NCBI GenBank assembly: GCA_003427395.1
Contig: BFEA01000702.1
Span: forward strand, 350,362 to 414,361
Direction: 5' to 3'
Length of the DNA: 64,000 nucleotides
Source of the DNA: Chara braunii
Taxonomy: Eukaryota > Streptophyta > Charophyceae > Charales > Characeae
The notes beneath the pieces were generated by a model, which was given only the letters and a program-made list of their open reading frames with translations, was not told the origin of the DNA and made no database searches. The translations under genes were made by a program, and so were the position numbers. Shown one piece after another: positions 29,347-40,330 of the stretch (its first letter is position 1; each line of letters begins with the position of its first letter).

Positions 29347-31920
29347 AAAGAAGAAAAATAAAAAGGTTTCCCCCTCTTTCACTCACCCCTTGTTGATCTC
29401 TAGGTGATGAAGTCCCAGGCTTGGCTCTCGCTCCTTGAGTGTGGTTTTCCTTCTTCCCAAGCTCTCTCTTTCTCCCTTCACATCTCTCCTCAAGCTATGA
29501 CAGGTTCCCTTCTTCTAAGGCTATGGAGTCCTTCCCTCTAGGAGGGCTAAGGGGACCCCTTCTAGCCTCTCCTTCTACCTCACAGCCTGAGGTCTATGGC
29601 GAATCACTCTCCTTGCTTCCTCCTAGCCTCTAGGTCTTCTCCCTCAGTCCTATCACTATAGCCAGGCTCCAGGTTAGCTCCGTCTCTCACCTCCTTGCTC
29701 TATCTCACTGGAACTCTCTCATGGACTCATTTTGGCAGCATGGGCTTCTCTCATGCTAAAATGAGACTGGCGGCCTGCACCTCCAGCTTATGTAGGTTGA
29801 AACTGGTGCACCGCCCAGCCCCTAGGCTTCCCCGAGTGCCTCTAGGTGGACCGAGGTACCCCCAAGGCCAAATTTCAAGTGTTGGGCCTCTCAGGAGGTA
29901 CCTGGGCCTCATTTTGGCCAGATACATGCAGTCCGAGTGGCCGGTACCTTCTCGGACTAACTCTTGGCCTACCCCAGCTACTTTTCATTTTAAAAAGAGT
30001 TGCCTTTTGGGGTACAACTACCCAAAATGCAGCCTTTACTGAAAATTAAGGGCCTAAAGGCAAGGCCCATTTCTTGTCTTTTTCTTGGTCTAGGCCTCTT
30101 TTGGGTAGACCGTTGCATTTTTCTAAGTGGCGGCAAAATCTCAGCCTCGGATTTGGCTGAGATCCATGGCCCCCATTATTCCGAGCTACTCCCAAGCCCC
30201 CCCTTGGTCCAAATTTGAGCCTCTAACTTCAATTTTCAATTTTATGGTGTATCTGGTCCAATTTATGGTGTATCTGGTCCAAACCTTGGGCCAAATACTT
30301 AGTTTTGTCCTTTTCCTTTCTTTGTTTTCCCTCCATTTTGCTGCCACCTCATTCCGGAGCTAACCGTTTTATGTCAGCCCACAAAAAACGGCTAGATCTC
30401 CTCCACCATGAGATCAAATCTTAGATCTATGACCCAAAAAAGAGCCGGCCAACTCACATCAGCATTTTTCCATATTTCTGTTGCTTAAATTCAGATATTG
30501 CAAAGATAATGCCCCAAGGGTCATATCTCTGCAATTCGGACTGCCCTCCTAGGATCTCGGAGGGATGAGGTCGTCATCAAGACCTGTCAGTCCCTACTGC
30601 TGCAGTCCCAACCTGGCGGCACATTTTCCTCCACCCATTCCTCCTCCTTTGTCTCATTCTCCTCCTTTTTCTCCCCTTTTTCTCTTCTTTCTCTTTTATT
30701 TCTGATGGGACAAGTGTCCAACAACTATTTTTCCTCTTTCTAGTTGTTGGGCCCCATCCAAGTCCTGATTTTTCAGCCGGCATGTGGTCGTTATACGTCG
30801 GACTGCAGTAGTGGCACCCCCATGGTCCTAGAGGGCTCCATTTGGCTGCCGCCGCTTCCAGTTTGAGACCCCCTTGCTCTGATTTTCTCCGGCCGACCAT
30901 TTCCTCATGTGGGGCCCTTAGAAACTTTGATCTTCTTGGCCTGGCTCGTCCGGAATAACCGGGACTGCTGGTCGGGCCCCCTCACTGCCGCTACTCCCTC
31001 TTCTCCTTCCCCTTAGCACCTCCTGTCGACACTTTCCACGTCCTCCATCTTTCCCACACCACGCCCGCCTCTTTTGTTCTGTCGACAGTTTTCGTTGACC
31101 CCCGACTTCTCCCCACTCTCTTATTATTCCTAGTCCATCCCCTTTTTCGGGCGCCATCCGGGTGATGACCTGTCTTTCCTTGGACCATCATGCGTCATAA
31201 TTGTTCAGTCGTCCGTCGTCCGTCGTCCGCCAACGGCTCCCGACACTAGTCCCACTGGTACCTGTCCCGTCCTGCCAGTGACCCCGCTGGTATTGCATTT
31301 TTTGCTCGATCATACTTGGTCCCCGATACTAGTTCTGCCGGTGACCCCGCTAATATTGCATTTTTGCTTAGTTCCGAGCGGTCCCCGACACTTCGTCCTG
31401 TCGGCACCAAGTCTTTTCTTGACCCCGCGTGGTCTTTGACAGTTTGTCCCGCCGACACCACACCGTCCCTCGGTTCCATGTGGCCCCCGACACTTTGTCC
31501 TGCTGGCACCACACCTCTTCTCGATGTTCCTAACGTCTTTCTGCCTCACGGCGGTCTCCTTCCCTTGTTCCCTTCGCGTCCGCACACCGTTCCTTTTCCG
31601 GACGCTGGTCCCAGCCTCGCCTGTGGCCTCCTCGACCCTCTTGCCGCTATGTCCGGGTGGCCCACCAGATCCGGCTGCCTCTTCCCACGCTGGTGCCTTA
31701 TGTCATATTCCCTGCTGCTTCTTTTCTCTTCTTGCAGAGCGCGTCCTTCGCTGCTACTTTTTCCCGGCGGTCCTTCTCCGTTCTCGGGGGAAGGATCGCC
31801 TTCATTATTTTCTTACAGTCCTTTGCTGCTTCCCGCTTCGCCGATTCCTTCCTAGTTCGGAAGTCTCGGCAACACTGTCCGCACTTACGTCTTTGATTTC
31901 ACCAGCATCCTTGCCTCCGG
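29262..31920 (-). repeat. Inverted LTR-like arm related to element C
   Basis: The reverse complement is similar, in order, to parts of 32,470-36,130. 30,550-30,670 matches about 34,560-34,670 (purine-rich block, AATGTGCCG, TAGGGACTGACAGG, GACCTCATCCCTCC). 29,840-30,150 matches about 35,060-35,330 (GGCCTCATTTTGGCC, GCAGTCCG). GACACTTTGTCC-type repeats at 31,240-31,500 match the 26-bp repeats at 32,475-32,640. It lacks the middle about 1.4 kb present in the element C LTR. The left end runs into the GAA tract and 91-bp satellite. Confidence 0.7.
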
Positions 31921-32474
31921 TATCGGGACTGGTTAGTCCCGAATAACTTTCCATCACTCGAGAGACCGAATATGGACGAACTGTGCACAATAGAGAAATC
32001 CGAAGTGAGACGAGATAAAGGATTAGGCCGCATGAGGAAATAATGCCCTNGGGCGAGAACCACAGGGGGAAAGAACTAAGTGGCGGCAAGCAAGCGAGCG
32101 CTAGAATAGGGGCACATAGAACATAGCAGGAGGCNGGGAGGGTCATCGGAANGCAATAAGACTAAGGCCAAAGGGCCCTTTGAACTAGCAATTGCAGAGC
32201 GACAGCAATAAGGGAATGAGGAAGTCGAGGGATGCGCGGCCAGAAGCCGCGGGAAGCCTGGAAATGAGGGACCAACGTGAGGGGCGACCTACGGGAGCCC
32301 CGGAACGGAGGCCCACGACCAAAGAGATCGGCACGCACAAGGCGCAAGGAAAGACTAAGGAGAGAGGTCGCTATGGGGAAAGAAGACGCCCAAGGGGAAT
32401 GGGACACCTGGGGGAAAGGCACCCGGGGTCACGTGGGACAAAGTAAAAATAATGGCATCCGGGGCGAAAAGTGT

Positions 32475-32652
32475 CAGGGACCGCCGACGGGACAAAGTGT
32501 CGGGGACCGCCGACGGGACTAAGTATCGGGGATCGCCGACGAGACTAAGTGTCGGGGACAGCTGACGGGACTAAGTGTTAGGGAGCGCCGGCGGGACTAA
32601 GTGTCGGGGACCACTGGCGGGACTAAATGTCGGGAACCACCAACGGGACAAG
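32475..32652. repeat. 26-bp minisatellite in the element C 5' LTR
   Basis: About seven units of GTGTCGGGGACC..CGACGGGAC. The other LTR (61,206-61,423) has about eight. Units begin with the same TGTCGGG that forms the LTR terminus. Confidence 0.93.
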
Positions 32653-32721
32653 TGGCGGGGACATGTGAAAGTCCCAAGTAGAAACGGCGGCACCGCATGA
32701 GGAAAAAATAATAAATGCAAG

Positions 32722-32788
32722 GTGCACCGTCAAGATCGACATCTTGACGGCCAAGAATATTAGCACCACTAGTGCAAATACTAGTGGT
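32722..32788. other. Two adjacent hairpins in the element C LTR
   Basis: CGTCAAGAT..ATCTTGACG (9-bp stem, 4-base loop) and CACCACTAGT..ACTAGTGGTG (10-bp stem, 6-base loop) are separated by AATATTAG. Both are conserved in the other LTR (about 61,490-61,553), and a weaker second copy of the block lies 1,422 bp downstream in each LTR (34,148; 62,930). Confidence 0.75.
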
Positions 32789-33221
32789 GACGAACGGGAA
32801 GGCCAAAAGGAAAAGGAAAAATAAATAAAACTGAAGTGGGAGGCATGGGAGCAATCCGAAAAATCTCGGATTAGCCTCCTTCAAGAAAATAGAGTCAAAT
32901 AGGACCCCATGTAAAAAATAGCCCTCCGGGAGAAAATTGGAGTAGGAGGGACCATTGTGGGAGAAATGTAGGAGTAAAAGGAGTCCGAGAAATAACGGAC
33001 CGCACCTTGGGTATAGGGAGGGTCAAAACTAAGAGAAAGAGGTTAGAAAAGGGCCTTAACGACCACTTGACACTTGCCATGCTAGAAAAAAAGAAAAAAA
33101 AATAAAAAAAATAGGGGAGAATAAGACAAAAAGAATGAGAGGGAGTGAGTTAGTTGACCGTCAGTAGGGACTGCCATAGGTAGGGACAAACAGGTCCCTA
33201 CTATCCAAGAAAAAATGAGAA

Positions 33222-33284
33222 AAGAAAAGAAAAGAAAAGAAAAGAAAAGAAAAGAAAAGAAAAGAAAAGAAAAGAAAAGAGAAA
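33222..33284. repeat. (AAAAG)n microsatellite
   Basis: About twelve AAAAG units. A more A-rich, interrupted version is in the other LTR near 62,010-62,065. Confidence 0.93.
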
Positions 33285-35857
33285 AAAATCTTAACGGTAA
33301 AAAACGGTCACTTGGGGAGATTCATCCATGACCAGATTCATTCTGGAATATGGCGGTTACAAAGGACCTTGAATTTCTTTGATTTTTGCAGAGAAAATCA
33401 AAGAAAATCAAGGCCTTTTGCAACCGGAATAAAACAAAACACATGCATGAGGAGAAACACATGTTTTAGGTGCATCCGGAGCCAAAATCAAGCTCGGATG
33501 CACTTGGGAGTTGGCCGTTTATTTTTCGTTTGAGTGAGGGCTAGTTGTGGGGCATTGGGGCTAAGGAATTGACCCCCATTGCAGTCCGAGTTGCAACGGA
33601 CTACATTGGGAAGAGGAAACACATGTTTTAGCTGCATCCGGAGCCAATATTGAGCTCGAATGCACTAGAAAAATTTAACGCTTCATTTTCTTTCAACATG
33701 GGGCAAGGTGTACGACTGTGGGTGTGGAAAACAGCCATGACTGCAGTCCGAGAAATTACGGACTGCATAGGGATGCCAAGGCGAAGGGGAAATGGGTTAC
33801 GGCAAACCCGGAAGGCTAGAAAGGAGCAATTTCGGCAAGGGGCAAGTAAAGACGGTAAACAGCAACCGTGAGATAAGATCTCACGGCCTAGAAAATCGGC
33901 ACACATATAGAAATAATGGGACCACCACGGGCAATGAGCCCCAAAAAAATAAAAATGGAACGCCCTCCGGGATGTTGTCGGGGGCCAAATGTGTCATAAT
34001 AATAAAAATCGAAAAACGGGACATGCACCGGCGGGACCGCCGGAGCGACAAGGAAATTGAGCTAGCATGTAGGAAAATGACGGGGACTTCTGATGACCCA
34101 AGAAAACCATGAGCAAACACAAGGAATAATTGTGCAAGCAAACGGCACCGTCGAAATCGAGGATCTCAACGGTGAAGAATATTAGCACCACTAGTGGGAG
34201 CAAGTGGGGGACTCATGGGAGAAAGAAAAGTGAAATAAGGATGTTGGGAAGACTGCCCAACATTCCGGAATATCTCGGACTGGCTAGGCATAAAGAAATA
34301 AAGCCTTGAGAGGCTCAACATGAGAAAAAGGCCGCCCTTAGAAAATCGGAACAAGAGGGGCTCCAAATTGGACAAATGGGAGCAAAATGGAGCCCCCTAA
34401 GAGCATGGGGGTGCCATTATTGAGATCCGAGATGTAACGGGCAAGTAACAACCATAAACCTGGCCTTGAATGAGGCCCTAGGGCCTAGAAAGAGAGTGCA
34501 CAGCAGTTTGACACTTGGCACAACAGAAATAAAAGAAAAAGGAAGAAAAATGAGAGAAAAAGGAGAGAGAATGAGACAAAGAGGGAGAAAAGAGTGGAGG
34601 AGAATGTGCCGGCCTATTGGGACCTGCACAGTAGGGACTGACAGGTCCCAACAGTGACCTCATCCCTCCTAGAATAAGGGAGGGCAATCCAGAGTGAAAA
34701 GATATGGCCCCAATAAAATCTGAATTAAAAAGCAGAAAATGAGAGAAAAAGCAAAAAGGAACTGGCCGGATTACTTTTTGACCATGGATCTGAGATCAGA
34801 TCTCATGGTGGAGAGAAACTAGCCGTTTTTTGTAGGCCGGCTCAAAACGGCTAGCTCCAAAATGAGGTGGCAGCCAAAAAATGGAAAGAAACAAAAGAGG
34901 AAAAATGCCAAAAGTGTGCATTTGGCCCAAAAAGAGAGCCAGATGCACCAAAAATTGAAAAAGTAGACTTAGGGGCTCAAAATTGAAGCAAGGGCTACAA
35001 GGGGGTAGCTCGGATTATTGCAGGCCTTGGATCTCAGTCAGATTCAAGGCTGAAAATGTGCCGCCACTTGGAAAAATACTCCGGCCTACCCAAAGGACGC
35101 CGAAACTTGAAAAAAATCGAGGAAAAGGCTCATAAGGCATTTTTTTCTCAAGTATTGCTGCCCCTTGGGCATTAGGACCCTAGGGGGCAGCATTTGAGCA
35201 ATGAAAAAGAGGCCGGGGTAGGCCAAGAGGCAGTCCGCGTTGGTACCAACCACTCAAACTGCATGTACTTGGCCAAAATGAGGCCTAGGTACCTCCAAAA
35301 GGGCCTAATAGGAGAATTTGGCCTTGGGGGTACCTCGGCTCACCCCAAGGCACTTGAAGAGGCTCATAGGCTGGCCGGACTGCTGGTTTCAACCTACATA
35401 AGTTGAGGATGCAGTCCGCCACTTTCACATTTGCATGAGGAGTGCCCATGCTGCCCAAGTGAGCTCACAGGAGCACCTTTGCGCTTCGAGTGAGGAGCGA
35501 GGAGCCCATGCTAGTGGGAGAGCTTAGAGGAGACTAGGAGGTAGTGGGGAGGACTCTAGAGGATCGTGATGGTGGGAAAGACACTTGGGAGGTGATCCAC
35601 CATATCCCTCCTGGGTGTAGGAAAGAAGGAGAGGCTAGAGGAACCTCATTAACCCTTCTAGAAGGAAGGACTCCATAGCCATAGCTGGGGGAGCTTTCCA
35701 TAGCCTGAAGGAGAGCAAGTACGGAGGAGAGAAGGGCTTGGAGAAGGAGGAAGTCATAGCCAAGAGGGGATTGTGCAAGGAGACGAAACTTCATCAAGAG
35801 GACATCAGCATTAAGGAATCAACAAGGTGAGAGGAAGGAAGCGACTTCTTCACCTTC

Positions 35858-36130
35858 ATCTTCTTCTTCTTCTTCTTCTTCTTCTTCTTCCTCTTCTCCT
35901 TCTTCCTCTTCTTCTTCCTCTTCTTCTTCTTCTTCTTCCTCTCCTTCTCCCTCTTCCTCTCATCCTCCTTCTTTCTCTTCTTTCTCCTCACTCCCTCCTT
36001 CTTCCTATTCTTCTCTCCCCTCTTCATCTCCTCCTTCCTCCTCTCCACTTCCATTTTTTTTGTTTTCCTTCTCTTCTTCTTCATCTCCATCTCCCTCATC
36101 TCTCCACCCTTCTCCTCCATCTTCTCTTAC
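35858..36130. repeat. (CTT)n / pyrimidine tract
   Basis: Long imperfect CTT/CCT tract, inverted counterpart of 29,262-29,346. The long Lys/Glu- or Leu-rich ORFs across it are low-complexity artefacts. Confidence 0.9.
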
Positions 36131-36180
36131 TTCATCTTCTCTCTTCCATGGGCTAATCAAACTCTTCTCTTTCACTTATA

Positions 36181-37470
36181 CACTAGGAGGTAGTACTCCG
36201 ATTCTTTCCTAGATATTTCCTGATACAATCTTGGTGATTTGTAGTCTCCAAACTTGTGTTTTTCACACTCACACGAGTAGGTAGTGTAGCGCTTCACACA
36301 TGGATGCTTCTTGATGCAATCTTGATAATTTATACTCTCCAAACTTGTGTTTTTCACACTCACACTAGTAGCAAGTGTAGCGCTTTACACATGGATGCTT
36401 CTTGATGCAATCTTGGTAATTTGGGCTCTCCAAACTTGTGATTTTCATACTCACACTAGTAGGTAGTACAGGGCTTCACCCATAAGTGATCCATGATGCA
36501 ATCTTGGTGATTTGGGCTCTCCAAACTTGTGATTTTCATACTCACACTAATAGGTAGTATAGCGCTTCACCCATAAATGATCCATGAATCTTGGTGATTT
36601 GGGCTCTCTAAACTTGTGTTTTTCACACTCACACTAGTAGGTAGTGAAGCGCTTCACACATGGATGCTTCTTGATGCAATCTTGATGATTTGTACTCTTC
36701 AAACTTGTGTTTTTCACACTCACACTAGTAGGTAGTGTAACGCTTCACACATGGATGTTTCTAGATGCAATCTTGATGATTTGTACTCTCCAAACTTGTG
36801 TTTTTCAAACTCACACTAGTAGGTTGTGTATCGCTTCACACATGGATGCTTCTTAATGCAATCTTGGTGATTTGTACTCTCCAAAATTGTGTTTTTCACA
36901 CTACACTAGTAGGTAGTGTAGCGCTTCACACATGGATGCTTCTTGATACAATCGTGGTGATTTGGACTTTCCAAACTTCTGTTTTTCACACTCACACTAG
37001 TAGGTAGTGTAGCGCTTCACACATGGATGTTTCTTGATGCAATCTTGATGATTTTTACTCTTCAAAGTTGTGTTTTTCACACTCACACTAGTAGGTAGTG
37101 TAGCGCTTCACACATGGATGCTTCTTGATGCAATCTTGATGATTTGTACTCTCCAAACTTGTGTTTTTTACACGTACACTAGTAGGTAGTGTAGCGCTTC
37201 ACACATGGATGCTTCTTGATGCAATCTTGGTGATTTGGGCTTTTCAAACTTATGATTTTCATACTCACACTAGTAGGTAGTATAGCGCTTCACCCATAAG
37301 TTATCCATGATGCAATCTTGGTGATATGTGCTCTCCAAACTTGTGTTTTCACACTCGCACTTGTAGGTAGTATATCGCTTCACCCATGAATGATCCATGA
37401 TGCAATCATGGTGACATGGGTTCTCCAAACCTGTAATTTTCATTCATACACTAGTATGAAGTGCACCGCT
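36181..37470. repeat. 91-bp satellite array, right arm
   Basis: About 14 units with core CTCCAAACTTGTGTTTTTCA and CACTAGTAGGTAGTGTAGCG, period 91 bp. The reverse complement of the left-arm 91-bp unit aligns to this unit without gaps, with about half the positions identical by hand count, so the two arrays are diverged relatives in opposite orientation. Confidence 0.92.
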
Positions 37471-40330
37471 ACTTTCATGGATGACCCTTGGTTCAACTTT
37501 AATGATCATGCCTACTTAGACTCTTGTTTTCACTCACATACTTCGTGTGAAGTTCCGGATGACCCCCCCCCCCATGTGCATGTGTTTCCTGTCTAGTCTA
37601 GCATCTCTTGTCTTGTTCATACTTGGTGTGACATTCCAAATGATCTTCCCCCTATGCGCATGTGCTTTCCATCTAGTCTAGCATCTCATTGTCTTGTTCA
37701 TACTTGGTATGATGTTCCGGATGATCTTCCCCGTATGTGCATATGCTTTCCATCTAGTCTCGCATCTCATTGTCTTGTTGATACTTGGTATGATGTTCCG
37801 GATGATATTCCCCCTATGTGCATGTGCTTTCTATCAAGTCTAGCATCTACTTGTCTTATTCATACTTAGTGTAATGTTCCACGTGATCTTCCCTTCATAT
37901 GCATGTGCTTTCTCATTAGTCTAGTCACTCATTGTAATGTTCATACTTAGTGTAATATTCCGGTTGATCTTCCCTTCATATGCATGTGCTTTCTCATTAG
38001 TCTAGTCACTCATTGAATGTTCATACTTAGTGTGATGTTCCGGTTGATCTTCCCCCTCGCATGCATGTGCTTTTTCATTAGTCTAGCCACTCATTATCTT
38101 CTTCATACTTGGTATGATATTCCGGATGATCTTCCCCCTTTGTGCATGTGCTTTCCATCCAGTCTAATCTCTCATTGTCAAGTTTTATGTTCCAGATCTT
38201 TACTTCGTTGATCCCAACTCTTAGTGTATGTGTTTTCCACTAGGTTAGCCTCTTCCCTTATCAAGTTCATGTTCCGGATCTTTACTTCGTGGATCCATAC
38301 TCTTTGTGCATGTGTTTTCCACTAGGCTAGCCTCTTCCCTTGTCAAGTTCATGTTCCGGATCCTTGTTTAGTTGATCTCTTCCCTTTGTGCATGTGCTTC
38401 CACTACGCGAGCCTCTTCCTTTGTCAAGTTCATGTTCCGGATCTTTGCTTAAGTTGATCTCTTATCTTTGTGCATGTGCTTCCACTAGACTAGTCTCTTC
38501 ATTGGTCAAGTTCATGTTCCGGATCTTTGCTTAGTCGATCTCTTCTCTTTGTGCATGTGCTTCCACTAGTCTAACCTCTTTTTTGTCAAGTTCATATTCC
38601 GGATCTTTGCTTAAATTGATGTCTTCTCTTTGTGCATGTGCTTTCCACTAGGCTAGTCTCTTTCCTTGTCAAGTTTATGTTCCAGATCCTTGTTTAGTTG
38701 ATCTCTTCTCTTTGCGCATGTGCTTCCACTAGGCTAGCCTCTTCCCTTGTCAAGTTCATGTTCCGGATCCTTGTTTAGTTGATCTCTTCTCTTTGTGCAT
38801 GTGCTTCCACTATACTAGTCTCTTCTTTTGTCAAGTTCAAGTTCCGGATCTTTGCTTTGTTGATACCTACTCTTTGTGCATGTACCTTTCGTTAGTCTAA
38901 GTCCCTCATTGTCAAAAGTTCAAGTTCCGGATCTTTGCTTCGTTAACCTCTACTTTTTGTGCATGTGCTTTTCACTAGTCTAGTCTCTCATTATCAAGTT
39001 CATGTTCCGGATCTTTACTTCGTTGGTCCCTACTCTTTGCGCATGTGCTTTCCACTAGTCCAGTCTCTCATTGTCAAGTTCAAATTCCGGATGTTTGCTT
39101 AGTTGATCTCTTCTCTTTGTGCATGTCCTTCTAGTAGTCTAGTCTCTCATTGTCAAGTTCATGTTTCGGATCCTTACTTCGTCAATCACTACTCTTTGTG
39201 CATGTGTTTTCCACTAGTCAAGTCTTTCTGTTGTCAAATTCATGTTCCGGATCTTTACTTCGTTGATCCCTACTCTTTGTGCATGTGCTTTCGACTAGGC
39301 TAGCCTCTTCCCTTGTCAAGTTCATGTTCCGGATCCTTGTTTAGTTGATCTCTTCTCTTTGTGCATGTGCTTCCACTAGACTAGTCTTTTCTTTTGTCAA
39401 GTTCAAGTTCCGGATCTTTGCTTAGTTGATCCATACTCTTTGTGCATGTGCCTTTCGTTAGTCTAAGTCTCTCATTGTCAAAAGTTCAAGTTTCGGATCT
39501 TTGCTTCGTTAACCCCTAATCTTTGTGCATGTGCTTTCCACTAGGCTTGCCTCTTCCCTTGTCAAGTTCATATTACGGATCCTTGTTTAGTTGATCTCTT
39601 CGCTTTGTGCATATGTTTCCACTAGACAAAGTCTCTTTTTTTGTCAAGTTCATGTTCCGGATCTTTGCTTAATGGATCTCTTCTCTTTGTGCATATGCTT
39701 CCACTAGTCTAACCTCACCTTGTCAAGTTCATGTGTCGGATCTTTGCTTAGTTGATATCTTCTCTTTGTGCATGTGCTTCCACTAGTCTAACCTCCTTTG
39801 TTAAGTTCATGTGTCGGATCTTTGCTTAGTTGATCTCTTTTCTTTATGCATGTGCTCCCACTAGTCTAACCTTTCTTTGTCAAGTTCATATTCCGGATCT
39901 TTGCTTAAGTTGATCTCTTCTTCTTATGCATGTGCTTCGACTAGGCTAGTCTTTTCTTTTGTCAAGTTTATATTTCAGATCTTTACTTAAGTTGATCTAT
40001 TCTCTTTATGCATGTGCTTCCACGAAGCTAATCTTCTCTTTTGTGAAGTTCATGTGCCGGATTTTTGCTTAGTTGATCTTTTCTCTTTGTGCATGTGCTT
40101 CCATTAGGCTAGCATCTTTCCTTGTCAAGATCATGTTCCGGATCTTTATTTCGTTGATCCCTACTCTTTGTCCATGGACTTTCCACTAGTCTAGTCTTTC
40201 ATTGATTAGTTCATGTTCCGGATCTTTACTTAATTGATCCCGTCTCTTTATGCACGCGCCTTCCACTAGTCTAGTCTTTCATTGTCAAAGTTCATGTTGG
40301 ATATGATGTTTCAGATCTTGGTCAAATAAC
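37471..40330. repeat. 81-82-bp satellite array
   Basis: About 34 units with core TTCATGTTCCGGATCTTT, GTGCATGTGCTT and CCACTAG. Measured spacings between GTTCCGGATC sites are 81-82 bp (38,271, 38,353, 38,434, 38,516). A first subfamily (37,500-38,170) has CATACTTGGT instead of CGGATCTTT-type sequence. Confidence 0.92.

Larger units (their letters stand above)
31921..35214 (+). repeat. Element C 5' LTR, demonstrable part
   Basis: Co-linear in the same orientation with 60,659-64,000 from TATCGGGACTGG (TGTCGGGACTGG in the other copy) onward, with scattered substitutions and small indels. The right copy has an extra roughly 37 bp near 61,745. The first bases have TA where the mate has the canonical TG. 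The true right end is unknown because the mate runs off the window. The LTR may extend through the (CTT)n tract and even the satellites. Confidence 0.85.

Noticed and set aside
35794-36156. Lys/Glu-rich and Leu-rich ORFs
   Set aside because: Translation of the (CTT)n tract on either strand.
27184-40330. Regular repeats reminiscent of CRISPR arrays
   Set aside because: Units are head-to-tail satellites (91 and 81-82 bp) without unique spacers, in eukaryotic DNA with no cas genes.
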